From contig NZ_JACHFH010000009.1 of the NCBI RefSeq assembly GCF_014201835.1, forward strand, positions 1-64,000: a stretch of 64,000 bases of DNA, read 5' to 3'. Made by a program: the position numbers and the translations under genes. Each line of letters opens with the position of its first letter. Positions within the stretch are counted from its first letter, which is position 1. This stretch comes from Pectinatus brassicae (GTDB lineage: Bacteria > Bacillota > Negativicutes > Selenomonadales > Selenomonadaceae). Positions 38,423 to 48,428 of this stretch are shown here, piece by piece. The notes under the pieces were generated by a model. That model was not told the DNA's origin and did no database searches. It was given only the letters and a program-made list of their open reading frames with translations.

Positions 38423-40093
38423 TTATTTTTTAGCCATTTTAGCCCAGCTATCGCGCAATCCCACTATACGATTAAAGACTAAATGATCTTTTTGTGTGTC
38501 TTTATCAATACAAAAATAGCCCTGACGCAAAAATTGATATTTTGTACCGACTGCCGCCCAAGCTACCGACGGTTCAATCTTACAATCATCTATGGTGATT
38601 AAAGAATTAGGATTTAAATTAGCAATAAAATCTTTTTCCGGATCTTCATCCTCACGTAATAAATAATCGTATAAGCGCACCTGTGCTGTCAGGCATTCCT
38701 GAGCACTAACCCAGTGCAGCGTCCCTTTAATTTTACGGCCGGCTGTTGCTCCGCCAGTCTTGGAATCTGGATCATAAGTGCAATGTATCTCAGTAATATT
38801 ACCCGCATCATCTTTTATAACATCAGTGCATTTTATTATATAGCCATGCTTTAAACGTACTTCCCCACCAGGTTTTAAGCGGAAGAATTTTTTTGGTGCC
38901 TCTTCCATAAAATCAGTCTGTTCAATATACAGCTCTTTGGTAAACGGTACATAACGGTGATTATCGGAATTTGGCTGATTATCTGCCAATAAGTATTCAC
39001 ACTGATCATCAGGATAATTGGTAATGACTACCTTTAACGGCTTAAGCACCGCCATAACTCTATCGGCTTTTTCATTTAAATCTTCCCGTACACAATGTTC
39101 CAGCATAGCCACATCGACAAGGCTATTGCTTTTTGCTACACCGATTTGTTCACAAAAATCACGGATTGATTCAGGCGTATAACCACGACGACGGAATCCT
39201 GAAATAGTCGGCATACGCGGATCATCCCAGCCAGAAACATATTTCCCCTCAACCAACTGACGTAATTTTCTTTTACTCATAACTGTATTAGTAATATTCA
39301 GTCGGGCAAATTCTATCTGTTTTGGTCTTGTCATTATATCAAATCCTAATGACTCAAGCAGCCAATTATATAGCGGACGATGTTCTTCAAATTCCAAAGT
39401 ACATATCGAATGAGTTATATTTTCAATAGCATCAGATAATGGATGGGCAAAATCATACATTGGATAAATACACCATTTATCACCGGTACGATGATGATGA
39501 ATATGTGCTATTCGGTATATGACTGGATCCCGCATTGTTATATTGGGTGAGCTCATATCTATCTTAGCCCGCAAAACTCTTGTTCCATCAGCAAAATCAC
39601 CATTTTTCATCTGAGCAAACAATGTTAAATTTTCTTCCACTGTACGGTTGCGATATGGGCTTTCCTTACCAGTTTCAGTTAATGTTCCACGATATTGGCG
39701 AATTTCATCTGCCGTTAAATCACAAACATAGGCTTTGCCGTTTTCGATCAGTTTTACGGCAAATCCATATAATTGATCAAAATAATCCGACGCATAAAAT
39801 TTTCTATCCTGCCATGTAAAACCAAGCCATTTTACATCTTCTTGTATCGAATCCACATATTCCACATCTTCTTTTGTCGGATTAGTATCATCAAAACGAA
39901 GATTGCATAAGCCACTATATTTTTGGGCTGTACCAAAGTTTATACATATTGATTTTGCATGTCCAATATGCAAATATCCATTAGGCTCTGGCGGAAATCT
40001 AGTATGAATTCCTTCGGCATATTTTCCTTCTTTTAAATCTTCATCAATAATATTATGAATAAAATTAGATAAAAGTTTTACATTGTCTGGCAT
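38423..40093 (-). CDS. glnS: Glutaminyl-tRNA synthetase
   Basis: Class I synthetase charging tRNA-Gln directly. HIGH motif in [19 protein letters not shown] (residue 33 onward) and KMSKS-type VMSKRKL near residue 272; C-terminal anticodon-binding beta-barrels ([18 protein letters not shown]). Direct GlnRS is mostly gammaproteobacterial and eukaryotic but is found in some Firmicutes; horizontal origin is plausible for the family. Stand-alone gene. Confidence 0.95.
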   Translation of the reverse strand: MPDNVKLLSNFIHNIIDEDLKEGKYAEGIHTRFPPEPNGYLHIGHAKSICINFGTAQKYSGLCNLRFDDTNPTKEDVEYVDSIQEDVKWLGFTWQDRKFYASDYFDQLYGFAVKLIENGKAYVCDLTADEIRQYRGTLTETGKESPYRNRTVEENLTLFAQMKNGDFADGTRVLRAKIDMSSPNITMRDPVIYRIAHIHHHRTGDKWCIYPMYDFAHPLSDAIENITHSICTLEFEEHRPLYNWLLESLGFDIMTRPKQIEFARLNITNTVMSKRKLRQLVEGKYVSGWDDPRMPTISGFRRRGYTPESIRDFCEQIGVAKSNSLVDVAMLEHCVREDLNEKADRVMAVLKPLKVVITNYPDDQCEYLLADNQPNSDNHRYVPFTKELYIEQTDFMEEAPKKFFRLKPGGEVRLKHGYIIKCTDVIKDDAGNITEIHCTYDPDSKTGGATAGRKIKGTLHWVSAQECLTAQVRLYDYLLREDEDPEKDFIANLNPNSLITIDDCKIEPSVAWAAVGTKYQFLRQGYFCIDKDTQKDHLVFNRIVGLRDSWAKMAKK

Positions 40094-40240
40094 TGACTAT
40101 CCCTCATTAATTTTAATTTTCGACATAAAAACACATTATATATATTTTCTCTCTAAATGAGTCTTATGACAATATTGTATTTATAACCATAAAAAAGCTA
40201 ACAACTCTCATATGGATTTTACGCTGTATAAATATTTATA

Positions 40241-41032
40241 TTAAGAAAAAACAATATCCTGCTGCGCAGCTTTCTTCTTAATATATTTATACAAAATAGA
40301 AAAGCCCTGTTGCATATCATTTGTCTGTGGCAAACTTTTAATTATTTCTTCAATATAATTTTTCTGCAATATCTGCTGCAGTGTCCACGAATAATTCAAA
40401 TCATAAATCCATAGCAAACGAACTAATTTACGGTCATTTTGCGTACGCATTTTTTGATAATCACATTGACCGCCAGCCTTAAACTGTTCAATAAAATCTA
40501 AACTGCACGGTTCTATATCATCATAAGTAAGATATGGTTTTAAGACACGAAATATATCAAGCTTATCAATATCTCGAATCATTTTAGCAAAAGCTATCTT
40601 ACGCGGGTCAGTTGCAGCTTCTATTTGCTTGGCATTATGATTACCAATTGCAAAATTAACAAGCTCACAATCATCTGATGATAATTTTTGCATTATAGGT
40701 ATTTCCTGTAATATTTCCAATCCCAATGCAGCATGATTTACCGACTTGCCATCATTAAAAGTTTTATAAAGCGTATATTGCTTAAACCTGCCAATATCAT
40801 GAAAAAGACCAATAAATTTAATTAAAAATTCATCATGCATATCTAGTTTAAGATGTTCTGCCAATTTTTCTGACAAATTAACAACTTTTTTTGTATGTTC
40901 TTCCTTTATCAATATTGCTTTTTGAATCTCTTCATTATCACTATAAAAAGACTTCATATAAGCCTGCATCCAGCTTAAAGCATCTTGCCAATGCTGAGCA
41001 GTCTTCTGATTTTCATTCATATCAAACACCAC
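40241..41032 (-). CDS. HD domain phosphohydrolase-like protein
   Basis: HD motif is complete: H53-type (HTKKVVNLSEKLAEHL), LFHDIGRFKQYTLY, HAALGLEIL and D in MIRDIDKLDIFRVL, the metal ligands of HD hydrolases. The C-terminus (from about 200) is helical and unassigned. Substrate unknown (nucleotide or phosphate ester). Start uncertain: GTG 41032 or ATG 41020. Not obviously linked to neighbours. Confidence 0.8.
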   Translation of the reverse strand: MVFDMNENQKTAQHWQDALSWMQAYMKSFYSDNEEIQKAILIKEEHTKKVVNLSEKLAEHLKLDMHDEFLIKFIGLFHDIGRFKQYTLYKTFNDGKSVNHAALGLEILQEIPIMQKLSSDDCELVNFAIGNHNAKQIEAATDPRKIAFAKMIRDIDKLDIFRVLKPYLTYDDIEPCSLDFIEQFKAGGQCDYQKMRTQNDRKLVRLLWIYDLNYSWTLQQILQKNYIEEIIKSLPQTNDMQQGFSILYKYIKKKAAQQDIVFS

Positions 41033-41102
41033 AAATATACAAATTTAATTAAAATACTTCATTATTATAACATATATATTCATAAATGGTAAAATAAAAA
41101 AA

Positions 41103-41120
41103 GGCCGGCATATCCCGACC
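41103..41120 (-). terminator. Terminator of the small 79-aa gene
   Basis: GGTCGG/CCGGCC stem on the minus strand, loop GATATG, followed by TTTTTTTT (41095-41102). Confidence 0.85.
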
Positions 41121-41146
41121 TATAAATAGCAGCCATATTTTTTTCT

Positions 41147-41386
41147 CTATACTTCACCTTTTAAATGCGCCAGCTCAGCCTGATTTTCCTGATAATACCA
41201 GCGAACTGATTTACCAATCGCACAGCGCACTGCGTCAAGCCTACCCTGCAAAGCCATTTTCTTTAACCGTGTAGCGTCAAATCCATTGATTGACAAATAA
41301 CTAGCCGAAATAAACCCTCCTCTTTTTAATACATTTCGATAGATCGCACTATCCCTTCGGTCTACTACAACTTGTCTTATCGCCAT
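41147..41386 (-). CDS. Small unknown protein, possible helix-turn-helix (excisionase-like)
   Basis: 79 aa, starting ATG 41386 after GAGGTG. The C-terminal half (DATRLKKMALQGRLDAVRCAIGKSVRWYYQ) follows the pattern of the wing of MerR/Xis-type HTH_17 domains (R-L-K-K-x-A-x-x-G-R-L-x-A-V-R-x-x-G-x-x-R-W), so DNA binding is likely but unproved. Stand-alone, with its own terminator, opposite to the fructose operon that begins 209 bases away. Confidence 0.6.
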   Translation of the reverse strand: MAIRQVVVDRRDSAIYRNVLKRGGFISASYLSINGFDATRLKKMALQGRLDAVRCAIGKSVRWYYQENQAELAHLKGEV

Positions 41387-41529
41387 CAAATCACCTCATC
41401 TAACGTTTAGCAGGTATAAAAGGCTATTAAATTTACATATTAATTATACAACATTTCCAGTGTTTTGTATAGCTGTAACACTTTATAGTATGATTAAATT
41501 TTGTTAACATTTCAACTTATGTGTTTTAT

Positions 41530-41578
41530 TGATTATTTTTGATTGACTTTGATTGTCTTTATGGATATAATTAAATCA
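41530..41578 (+). promoter_or_regulatory. Promoter and operator of the fruR operon
   Basis: TTGACT (41543-41548), 17 bp, TATAAT (41566-41571). TGATT occurs at 41530, 41540 and 41550, exactly 10 bp apart, on one helix face, and an inverted AATCA is at 41574-41578. This is the kind of repeat DeoR-type fructose regulators bind, and it covers the -35. Confidence 0.7.
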
Positions 41579-41594
41579 AAAAGAGGAATTTGCT

Positions 41595-42335
41595 ATGTTA
41601 GCTGCACAACGTCAAAACAAAATCCTGCAGATTTTAAGTCAACGCCATTCCGTAAGTGTTATTGATTTAGCTCAAATGCTTGATGCATCTGAAGCAACAA
41701 TACGCCGCGATATAACTGCCCTTGATAAAAAAGGTATATTGGTTAAAATTTTTGGTGGTGCAATGTCCTGCGAAAATTATTTAACAACAGAAGATAAGGT
41801 TGAAACACGTCAATCCATTAATATTAAACAAAAACAATCAATCTCAATCACTGCTGCTAATCTGATAAAGCCTAACGATGTTGTTTACATTGATGCCGGT
41901 ACTAGTACTGATTTTTTAGTAAAGCACATTCATGAAAAAAATGCTGTATATATTACCAATGATGTTTCACATGCTACCCAGCTGATAAGCCGCGGCTTTA
42001 AATCAATAATCATAGGCGGCAATATGAAATCTGTTACTTATGCAACAGTGGGTGCTATGGCCATTGCTAATTTAAAGCGCTATAATTTCACCATTGGTTT
42101 TTTAGGTACGAATGGCATAAGTTTGAAAGCTGGATTTACAACCCCAACCACTGAAGAAGCTTTAGTGAAAGAAACTGCCATTAACCACTGTCAAAAAGCT
42201 TACATCCTGGCAGACAGTTCTAAATTCGGCAAAATAACACCTGTTACTTTTGCGCCGCTTTCAGCAGCAACTATTATCACTGATAAAAAACCTGATGCAT
42301 CATATATGAAATATAATATTATTGTTGCTGAGTAA
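41595..42335 (+). CDS. fruR: DeoR/GlpR-family regulator of the fructose operon
   Basis: N-terminal HTH (RHSVSVIDLAQMLDASEATIRRDITALDKKG) and a DeoR sugar-phosphate sensor domain (YIDAGTSTDFLVKHI, TNDVSHATQLISRG). Likely binds fructose-1-phosphate and represses its own operon. RBS AAAGAGGAATTTGCT. Followed by fruK (53 bases) and fruA, as in classical fru operons. Confidence 0.9.
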   Translation: MLAAQRQNKILQILSQRHSVSVIDLAQMLDASEATIRRDITALDKKGILVKIFGGAMSCENYLTTEDKVETRQSINIKQKQSISITAANLIKPNDVVYIDAGTSTDFLVKHIHEKNAVYITNDVSHATQLISRGFKSIIIGGNMKSVTYATVGAMAIANLKRYNFTIGFLGTNGISLKAGFTTPTTEEALVKETAINHCQKAYILADSSKFGKITPVTFAPLSAATIITDKKPDASYMKYNIIVAE

Positions 42336-42388
42336 TATTTATATTATTTCGAATTTTTTTGACCATTATTTTAAAAGGAGTTCGTCCA

Positions 42389-43300
42389 ATGATTTACACT
42401 GTAACCTTTAATCCTTCTTTGGATTATATAGCCCGTCTTGATTCTTTCCAATCCGGGACTATTAATCGCTTAAATTATGAAAATTTTCTTTGCGGCGGCA
42501 AAGGAATAAATGTATCGATTGTTCTTAAAAATTTAAGTATGGATAGTACCGCTTTAGGCTTTACTGCTGGTTTTACCGGCAAAGAAATTGAACGACAATT
42601 AACTGATATTTTTCATTGTCATTGTGATTTCATCCATTTAAATGAAGGCAATACCCGCATTAATGTAAAAATAAAGGCTGATAATGAAACCGAGATCAAC
42701 GGTCAAGGTCCTGATATCAGCACCAATGCACTTAATGCATTGTTTGAGAAATTAAGTACTCTACAAGATGGTGATTATCTTGTTTTGGCTGGCAGCATTC
42801 CCAACACTTTGCCGAATGATATTTATGAAAAAATATTAAAGCACTTATCTGACAAAAAGATAAATGTTATTGTTGACGCTGAAGGGAAATTGCTTGTTAA
42901 TGTATTAAGTTACCACCCATTTTTAATTAAACCAAATAATCATGAACTAAGCGGTATTTTCGGTAAAGAACTAACCACCGTTGAAGAACTTGTAGAACAC
43001 GCCAAATTATTACAGGAAAAAGGTGCCCGCAATATCTTGATTTCACGCGGTGGTGATGGTGCTATATTACTGACTGAAAAAGGTGACTATATGCAGTGCC
43101 CTGCGCCTAAAGGAATTCTAATAAATTCTGTTGGTGCTGGTGATTCCATGGTAGCTGGATTTGTTGCTGGTTATATCAATACCAATGATTATAAAGAAGC
43201 TTTTCGCATGGGAGTGGCGTCAGGTTCGGCTTCTGCTTTTTCCGAAAATCTCGCCACCAAACCTGAAATAGATAATTTACTAAAGGATATCATTATTTAA
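42389..43300 (+). CDS. fruK: 1-phosphofructokinase
   Basis: PfkB-family sugar kinase converting fructose-1-phosphate to fructose-1,6-bisphosphate. Motifs NPSLDYIARLD, GGKGINVSIVLKNL (near 37) and the ATP-site GAGDSMVAGFVAG (near 251). Start ATG 42389 (MIYTVTFNPS) has AAAAGGAG nearby; an upstream in-frame ATG (42359) would add residues foreign to the family. 13 bases before fruA. Confidence 0.95.
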   Translation: MIYTVTFNPSLDYIARLDSFQSGTINRLNYENFLCGGKGINVSIVLKNLSMDSTALGFTAGFTGKEIERQLTDIFHCHCDFIHLNEGNTRINVKIKADNETEINGQGPDISTNALNALFEKLSTLQDGDYLVLAGSIPNTLPNDIYEKILKHLSDKKINVIVDAEGKLLVNVLSYHPFLIKPNNHELSGIFGKELTTVEELVEHAKLLQEKGARNILISRGGDGAILLTEKGDYMQCPAPKGILINSVGAGDSMVAGFVAGYINTNDYKEAFRMGVASGSASAFSENLATKPEIDNLLKDIII

Positions 43301-43313
43301 AAGGAGATCGATT

Positions 43314-45206
43314 ATGCATATCACTGACTTATTAAAAAAAGACGGCATTATGCTTAATGCCAAACCAGCTGATAAAAATAATGCTATAAGCATGCTGGTA
43401 GACTTAATGGACAGCACTGGTAATCTGTCTGACAAGGAACTTTATAAAAAAGCTGTTCTGGATAGAGAAGCTTCTGGTACTACAGGCTTAGGCGACGGTA
43501 TTGCTACCCCTCACGCCAAAAGTTCCGCTGTCAAAAGTGCCGGACTTGCTGCTATGGTAGTAAAAGACGGTATGGACTTTGAATCAATGGATGGTAATCC
43601 AGCCCACTTATTCTTTTTGATTGCTGCCCCCGATTCCAATAATGATGAACATTTACAAATGCTCAGTGCTTTGGCTACCATGCTTATGGACAGTGATTTT
43701 AAGGAAAGCTTAATCGCAGCTGAGAGCATTGAAGAATTTTTAAAACTTATTGATGATAAAGAAGCCGACAGATTTGCTCCCGCAGCGACCGAAACAGAAA
43801 AAGCTGCAGCCCGCGGCTATGAAGTTTTAGCTGTAACAGCCTGTCCTACTGGTATCGCCCATACTTTCATGGCAGCAGAAAGCTTAGAACAGCATGCCAA
43901 GAAAAGAAATATCACCATAAAAGTAGAAACGAATGGCTCAGAAGGAACTAAAAATAAATTAACAGCCGAAGAAATTGCAGCAGCAAAATGCATTATTGTG
44001 GCCGCTGATAAAAATGTCCCAATGGCCAGATTTAATGGACGCCCTGTCGTCATAACCAAAGTTGCCAACGGCATCAATAAAGCTGATGAACTTTTAGATA
44101 CAGCCATGAGTGGCAAAGCTCCAATTTATGAACATGATGCCGACAGTTCCGGCGAGACTATTGATAATGAAAGTGAAAGCGTAGGCCGTCAAATCTACAA
44201 GCATCTTATGAACGGCGTTTCCCATATGCTGCCTTTCGTTGTCGGCGGCGGTATTTTAATAGCACTAGCATTTTTATTTGATACCTTTAATCCGGCTAAC
44301 CCTTCTAAATTTGGTTCTAATACTCCTTTAGCGGCTTTCTTCATGCAGGTCGGTGGTGCATCCTTTGGTTTTATGCTTCCAATTCTTGCCGGATTTATCG
44401 CCATGAGTATTGCTGACAGACCTGGTCTTGTTGCTGGTTTTGTTGGTGGTGCTTTAGCCAATGCTGGTGGTTCAGGCTTTCTTGGTGCACTTATTGCTGG
44501 TTTTGCTGCTGGTTATATAATTATCGGCTTAAAAAAAGTATTTGCATTTTTACCACAATCACTCGAGGGTATAAAAAGTATTCTTATTTATCCATTATTT
44601 GGTGTCCTTCTTATTGGTATAGTTATTCATTTTATAATAAATCCACCTGTTGCCGGCATTAATGCTTGGCTAGTTGATACTTTAAAACATATGGACACAA
44701 GCAGCCGTGTATTAGTCGGTGCAATATTTGGCGGCATGATGTCCGTAGATATGGGCGGTCCGGTAAATAAGGCTGCTTATGTAATCGGTACTGGTATGCT
44801 GGCTAACGGCGAATTTGGTATTATGGCTGCTGTTATGGCCGGTGGTATGGTACCACCATTAGCAATTGCTTTATGCACCACTTTCTTTAAAAACCGCTTC
44901 ACGGCCAGTGAAAGAAAATCCGGTATTACCAACTATGTAATGGGGTTATCATTTATTACTGAAGGCGCTATTCCTTTTGCCGCCAGTGATCCATTACGTG
45001 TAATTCCGTCCTGTATTGTTGGCTCAGCTACAGCTGGTGCATTATCCATGGCTTTTGACTGCACACTGCGTGCACCGCATGGCGGCATCTTCGTAGTTCC
45101 AACTATTGGCAATCCTTTACTATATTTAGCAGCTATCATCATTGGTTCAGCTGTTAGTATGTTAATTCTTGCTATATTGAAAAAGCCCTTAACTTCACAT
45201 AAATAA
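43314..45206 (+). CDS. fruA: PTS fructose transporter, fused IIABC
   Basis: Imports and phosphorylates fructose to fructose-1-phosphate. Domain order IIA-IIB-IIC: IIA with H67 (GIATPHAKSS), IIB with phospho-cysteine C177 (VTACPTGIAHTF), and a IIC membrane part from about 290 to the end with nine to ten hydrophobic segments (GGPVNKAAY, FITEGAIPFAASDP). 630 aa is the standard fusion length. Last gene of the fru operon. Confidence 0.95.
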   Translation: MHITDLLKKDGIMLNAKPADKNNAISMLVDLMDSTGNLSDKELYKKAVLDREASGTTGLGDGIATPHAKSSAVKSAGLAAMVVKDGMDFESMDGNPAHLFFLIAAPDSNNDEHLQMLSALATMLMDSDFKESLIAAESIEEFLKLIDDKEADRFAPAATETEKAAARGYEVLAVTACPTGIAHTFMAAESLEQHAKKRNITIKVETNGSEGTKNKLTAEEIAAAKCIIVAADKNVPMARFNGRPVVITKVANGINKADELLDTAMSGKAPIYEHDADSSGETIDNESESVGRQIYKHLMNGVSHMLPFVVGGGILIALAFLFDTFNPANPSKFGSNTPLAAFFMQVGGASFGFMLPILAGFIAMSIADRPGLVAGFVGGALANAGGSGFLGALIAGFAAGYIIIGLKKVFAFLPQSLEGIKSILIYPLFGVLLIGIVIHFIINPPVAGINAWLVDTLKHMDTSSRVLVGAIFGGMMSVDMGGPVNKAAYVIGTGMLANGEFGIMAAVMAGGMVPPLAIALCTTFFKNRFTASERKSGITNYVMGLSFITEGAIPFAASDPLRVIPSCIVGSATAGALSMAFDCTLRAPHGGIFVVPTIGNPLLYLAAIIIGSAVSMLILAILKKPLTSHK

Positions 45207-45217
45207 TTTAATACTGC

Positions 45218-45260
45218 AAAACACAAAAAGACAGGCGTTATGCCTGTCTTTTTGTGTTTT
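45218..45260 (+). terminator. Terminator of the fru operon
   Basis: 19-bp perfect stem beginning AAAACACAAAAAGACAGGC, loop of 5; T-run in the right arm. Symmetric, so it may also serve the TetR gene from the other side. Confidence 0.92.
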
Positions 45261-45285
45261 ACCCACTAGTATTTACCTAGACCCA

Positions 45286-45885
45286 TTATTTCTTTTGCAA
45301 ACCATCAATTATGAGCTTTACCTTATAATCAACATTTTCACAAAAGGGAATTTCCAAGCTGCTAAACGCCGCAGCCTGAAAAATAGAATGAAACATTTCC
45401 GTAATAATTTCCGCTGGGATATCATCACGAAACTCATTGTTTTCCTGACCTTTTTTTATTATGCCGTAAAAAACATTTTTAAACAGTGGTGCTGTTTTAT
45501 TATTGTGTTCCATATCTTTAGGCTGTGCACTTTTATCAGCAGCCTTAATAAATAATGGTAAAACAAAACGATTTTTATCAAGTAAATTTGCCGTTTCTAG
45601 TATTACTGTTTCTAATATTTTAGTATAGTCAGCTGACGTCTGTGATATCGCCATAAAAGATTCTTTTATCTGTTTAGCGATTTGGTTGAGCAATTCTTTT
45701 AACAGCGTTTCCTTCGATTCAAAATAATTATAAAATGTCCCTAACCCCAGCTTAGCTTCCTTCATTATGTCGGCAATAGAAGTCTCAGCCATACCTTTTT
45801 CTATAAATAATTTAGTAGCCGCTTCAATAATACTTTTTTTGGACTGTATTTTTTTATTTTCCCGCTTAGTTAATTTTTCCTGCAC
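45286..45885 (-). CDS. TetR/AcrR-family regulator
   Basis: 199 aa. TetR HTH at about residues 14-60 (KKSIIEAATKLFIEKGMAETSIADIMKEAKLGLGTFYNYFESKETLL) and an all-helical ligand domain. Target and ligand unknown. The next gene, for a zinc-ribbon membrane protein, starts about 1.2 kb upstream on the same strand with a 55-base gap, so the two could be one unit. Confidence 0.9.
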   Translation of the reverse strand: MQEKLTKRENKKIQSKKSIIEAATKLFIEKGMAETSIADIMKEAKLGLGTFYNYFESKETLLKELLNQIAKQIKESFMAISQTSADYTKILETVILETANLLDKNRFVLPLFIKAADKSAQPKDMEHNNKTAPLFKNVFYGIIKKGQENNEFRDDIPAEIITEMFHSIFQAAAFSSLEIPFCENVDYKVKLIIDGLQKK

Positions 45886-45940
45886 AGTTATCTCCCTATC
45901 TATTTATATCATTAATCATCGTATCCTAATTATATTTTGC

Positions 45941-47140
45941 CTATTTTACTAGAATTTGCAATTTTTCCTGATTCTTTTTTTCGTCATCATATTGTTTTAT
46001 AAAACTTTTATAAACATCTTCTTCGCGCTGATGAATAATCTCGGCCTTATCATAATATGGTTTGGCCTCTTTATAGTCATTATCTTCAAATTCAATACGC
46101 GCTGCCTGCCTTGCTGCACGCACGTACTGCAGCGAAATACTTAAAACATTATGAAGTGACTGCCGCAAAACCGCTCCTTCTGGAACATTAGCCGTAATAT
46201 TATCAACTGCTCCCTGCAATTCAGTACGTTTAGCCTCGGCTTTATCAAGCTCAGAAAAATACTCGGCCCAAGTATAGCCGCCTTTACGCAAATTACTTAA
46301 AATATCCGGCAATCTTTCTTTTATTATTTCATATTCCTGTACATCAGTTTCTATTGCTGCTAAAAATTGTGCCATATTAGTAAATTGTTTATTATTTTGT
46401 TCATAATCATTTCGTAATTTTTTTACCCACGCCAGCACATTATCATTGATTGCCAAAAAATTATTATCAATAGTAATTTTTTGTTCTGCAACTGCAATTG
46501 TTGCTGCCAAACGCTTTATCTCTTTAATGTTATTTTTAACTTTATTGGCATCAGCATCAATTGAATTTTTTACTGGCGTATTAACAATAGTCAATAATTG
46601 TTGTATAAGATTGTTTTCATTTATTAGTAACTGCTTCATATCTGCAGCAAGTTTATTGTATTCCTGTGGTACTAATAATGCTGCATTTTTCTTATTTATT
46701 TCATCAATATTTTTCGCCTGTATTTGCAGCTGTTTTCTACATTCTTCCGGTGTTAAATTCTTATCTTTTATAAACATTGCCGCTAATATTTTATTGGTAT
46801 TATTTACGGTTTGGATATAATAACTAACTTGCAGATTATAATTGTTCAGCTCCCTTTGCCGAAAAAAAACATATGAAGTAATTCCCGCTGCCAATAATAT
46901 AAAAATCAAAGAAAAAATCATTATCTTTCGTCTTACAGCTCTTTGATATTTAAGATGTTTATCCACCAACAATAAAGATTTTAATTCTTGTCCACAGCTT
47001 GGGCAGGTCTGCATCGTTAAATTCAAATGTTCACCACACACTGGACAAACTAATTTTTTTTCTTGTAAGGACTGTCCGCAAAAACGGCAAAACTCATCAT
47101 CTTCATTGATATATTTAGCACAATATGGGCATCTAATCAT
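45941..47140 (-). CDS. Membrane protein with two N-terminal zinc ribbons
   Basis: Unknown function. Four CxxC pairs (CPYC-15-CRFC, CPVC-CPSC pattern) in the first 55 residues form two zinc ribbons; residues about 74-92 (IMIFSLIFILLAAGITSYVF) are a single membrane segment; the long rest (about 100-399) is helical and coiled-coil-like, probably outside the membrane. Resembles Firmicutes zinc-ribbon anchored proteins of unknown role. No start ambiguity seen. No RBS of unusual kind. Confidence 0.6.
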   Translation of the reverse strand: MIRCPYCAKYINEDDEFCRFCGQSLQEKKLVCPVCGEHLNLTMQTCPSCGQELKSLLLVDKHLKYQRAVRRKIMIFSLIFILLAAGITSYVFFRQRELNNYNLQVSYYIQTVNNTNKILAAMFIKDKNLTPEECRKQLQIQAKNIDEINKKNAALLVPQEYNKLAADMKQLLINENNLIQQLLTIVNTPVKNSIDADANKVKNNIKEIKRLAATIAVAEQKITIDNNFLAINDNVLAWVKKLRNDYEQNNKQFTNMAQFLAAIETDVQEYEIIKERLPDILSNLRKGGYTWAEYFSELDKAEAKRTELQGAVDNITANVPEGAVLRQSLHNVLSISLQYVRAARQAARIEFEDNDYKEAKPYYDKAEIIHQREEDVYKSFIKQYDDEKKNQEKLQILVK

Positions 47141-47236
47141 AAAAAGCCCCCCAGCAGTATAATAATATTCTATATAATATTATACCCAAAAACATTACTT
47201 TTCTCAAACACAATTACTGCATATTTCTAGCAAAAA

Positions 47237-47260
47237 AGCCACAACCTTACGGTTCTGGCT
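47237..47260 (-). terminator. Terminator of the LexA-like operon
   Basis: Minus strand stem AGCCAGAACC/GGTTGTGGCT with one mismatch, loop GTAA, then TTTTTTG; 8 bases past the stop codon of the 108-aa gene. Confidence 0.88.
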
Positions 47261-47268
47261 TCTTTCTA

Positions 47269-47595
47269 TCAGTCTGAAAAACTGAGCTTCTCATATTGTT
47301 GTATTAATAGTTCATATTGCCCGCACGCTTCTGTTTGCGGCATATTATTACTGGCCGCCTGCATAAAACTTCTATTGAAGCGAATAAAATAATTATAAAA
47401 ATCCTTATAATTATTATCGCCTGTTATTACTGCCAATAATTGCACTTGTTTAGCACAATTATGTGCCTGACAAACATATGCTAATGCTGCTGCATTGGTA
47501 TTAAGTGAATTTTTACGACATATGGCTAAAGCTGCTTTAACATTGCAGATACAGGCATTCACTGCTTGTTTAAATGCTTTTTCATTACTTTTCAT
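47269..47595 (-). CDS. Unknown small protein next to LexA-like regulator
   Basis: 108 aa, no recognised domain, no membrane segment; cysteine-rich for its size (about eight cysteines, for example NACICNVK, AICRKN, YVCQAHNCAK), which could hint at metal binding, though no C-x2-C pair pattern is clear. Start ATG 47595 with GGAAG before it; the longer TTG start (47610) is less likely. It follows the LexA-like gene with a 24-base gap, so is probably co-transcribed. Confidence 0.65.
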   Translation of the reverse strand: MKSNEKAFKQAVNACICNVKAALAICRKNSLNTNAAALAYVCQAHNCAKQVQLLAVITGDNNYKDFYNYFIRFNRSFMQAASNNMPQTEACGQYELLIQQYEKLSFSD

Positions 47596-47619
47596 TTTAT
47601 CGTCTTCCAAATAATTATT

Positions 47620-48234
47620 TTATATAACGTTTCCCAATAATGCTACGGCCTTACCCAAAATTCGTATATCACTGCAGGTTTTCCGATCAAACTCCATAGG
47701 TTTATATTTAGGATTTTCTGCGCGCAGCTGTACCATATTTCCATATTTATAAACACGTTTAAGTGTAGCACTATCATCGACCAGTACGGCAGCTATTTCA
47801 CCATCGTTAACATCGGATTGTTCATGAATAAAAACTATATCACCATCATATATACGGGCATTTATCATGCTGTCCCCTGAAATACGCAGACAAAAATCTG
47901 CTTTTAAAGAACTGTCACATGGTATATATTCGTCAAAATCCTGAACAGCCAATATTGGCCTGCCCGCGGCAATACTGCCAATCAATGGAATCTTTTTTAC
48001 CTTTTCGTTAACATCCTTTTTAGCTTTATCGAGCAGGTTCATTCCCCAAAAATATTCTGGTGGTATATTAAGTGCTGCAGCAATCTTTAAAACATTTTGC
48101 TGTTTTGGTTCATAACTGCCTGATAAATACTCACAAATAGATGATTTATTTATCCCCGTCAGTCGTGATAATTTTGTTTGGCTTATCTCTGCTGCCATCA
48201 TATATTTTCGTAGTCGTTCAGCAAACTCAGTCAT
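47620..48234 (-). CDS. LexA-like XRE repressor with S24 self-cleaving domain
   Basis: 204 aa: HTH of the Cro/XRE type (residues 5-60, QTKLSRLTGINKSSICEYLSG) plus S24 peptidase. Cleavage site A90-G91 (SIAAGRP), nucleophile S122 (SGDSMI) and general base K159 (TLKRV). The family includes lambda CI-like and SOS-type regulators that self-cleave on damage signals. It differs from true LexA, whose HTH is of another type. Its promoter (-35 TTGACA, -10 TATAAA at 48306-48311) overlaps the divergent promoter of the 48-aa gene. Confidence 0.88.
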   Translation of the reverse strand: MTEFAERLRKYMMAAEISQTKLSRLTGINKSSICEYLSGSYEPKQQNVLKIAAALNIPPEYFWGMNLLDKAKKDVNEKVKKIPLIGSIAAGRPILAVQDFDEYIPCDSSLKADFCLRISGDSMINARIYDGDIVFIHEQSDVNDGEIAAVLVDDSATLKRVYKYGNMVQLRAENPKYKPMEFDRKTCSDIRILGKAVALLGNVI

Positions 48235-48305
48235 AATCTAAACCTCCAGTTTTTATTTAGTATACCTAATTTGTTCGGAAAAATCAACCTGTAAAAATAT
48301 AATGA

Positions 48306-48356
48306 TTTATAAAATTGAAAATAATTCTTGTCAAAATATTTTTTTTAGTGTATTAT
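48306..48356. promoter_or_regulatory. Overlapping divergent promoters of the LexA-like and 48-aa genes
   Basis: Minus-strand promoter: TTGACA (48329-48334), 17 bp, TATAAA (48306-48311). Plus-strand promoter: TTGTCA (48328-48333), 17 bp, TATTAT (48351-48356). The two -35 boxes share five bases. A TTAG-TATAC-CTAA palindrome around 48257-48269 is a candidate operator. One bound repressor could switch both genes. Confidence 0.65.
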
Positions 48357-48428
48357 GTGTGTAAAGAAATCTGAATTTTATTTTTTAAGAAAACTAAATA
48401 TTTTTTTTATTTAATGGAGGTTAACATT

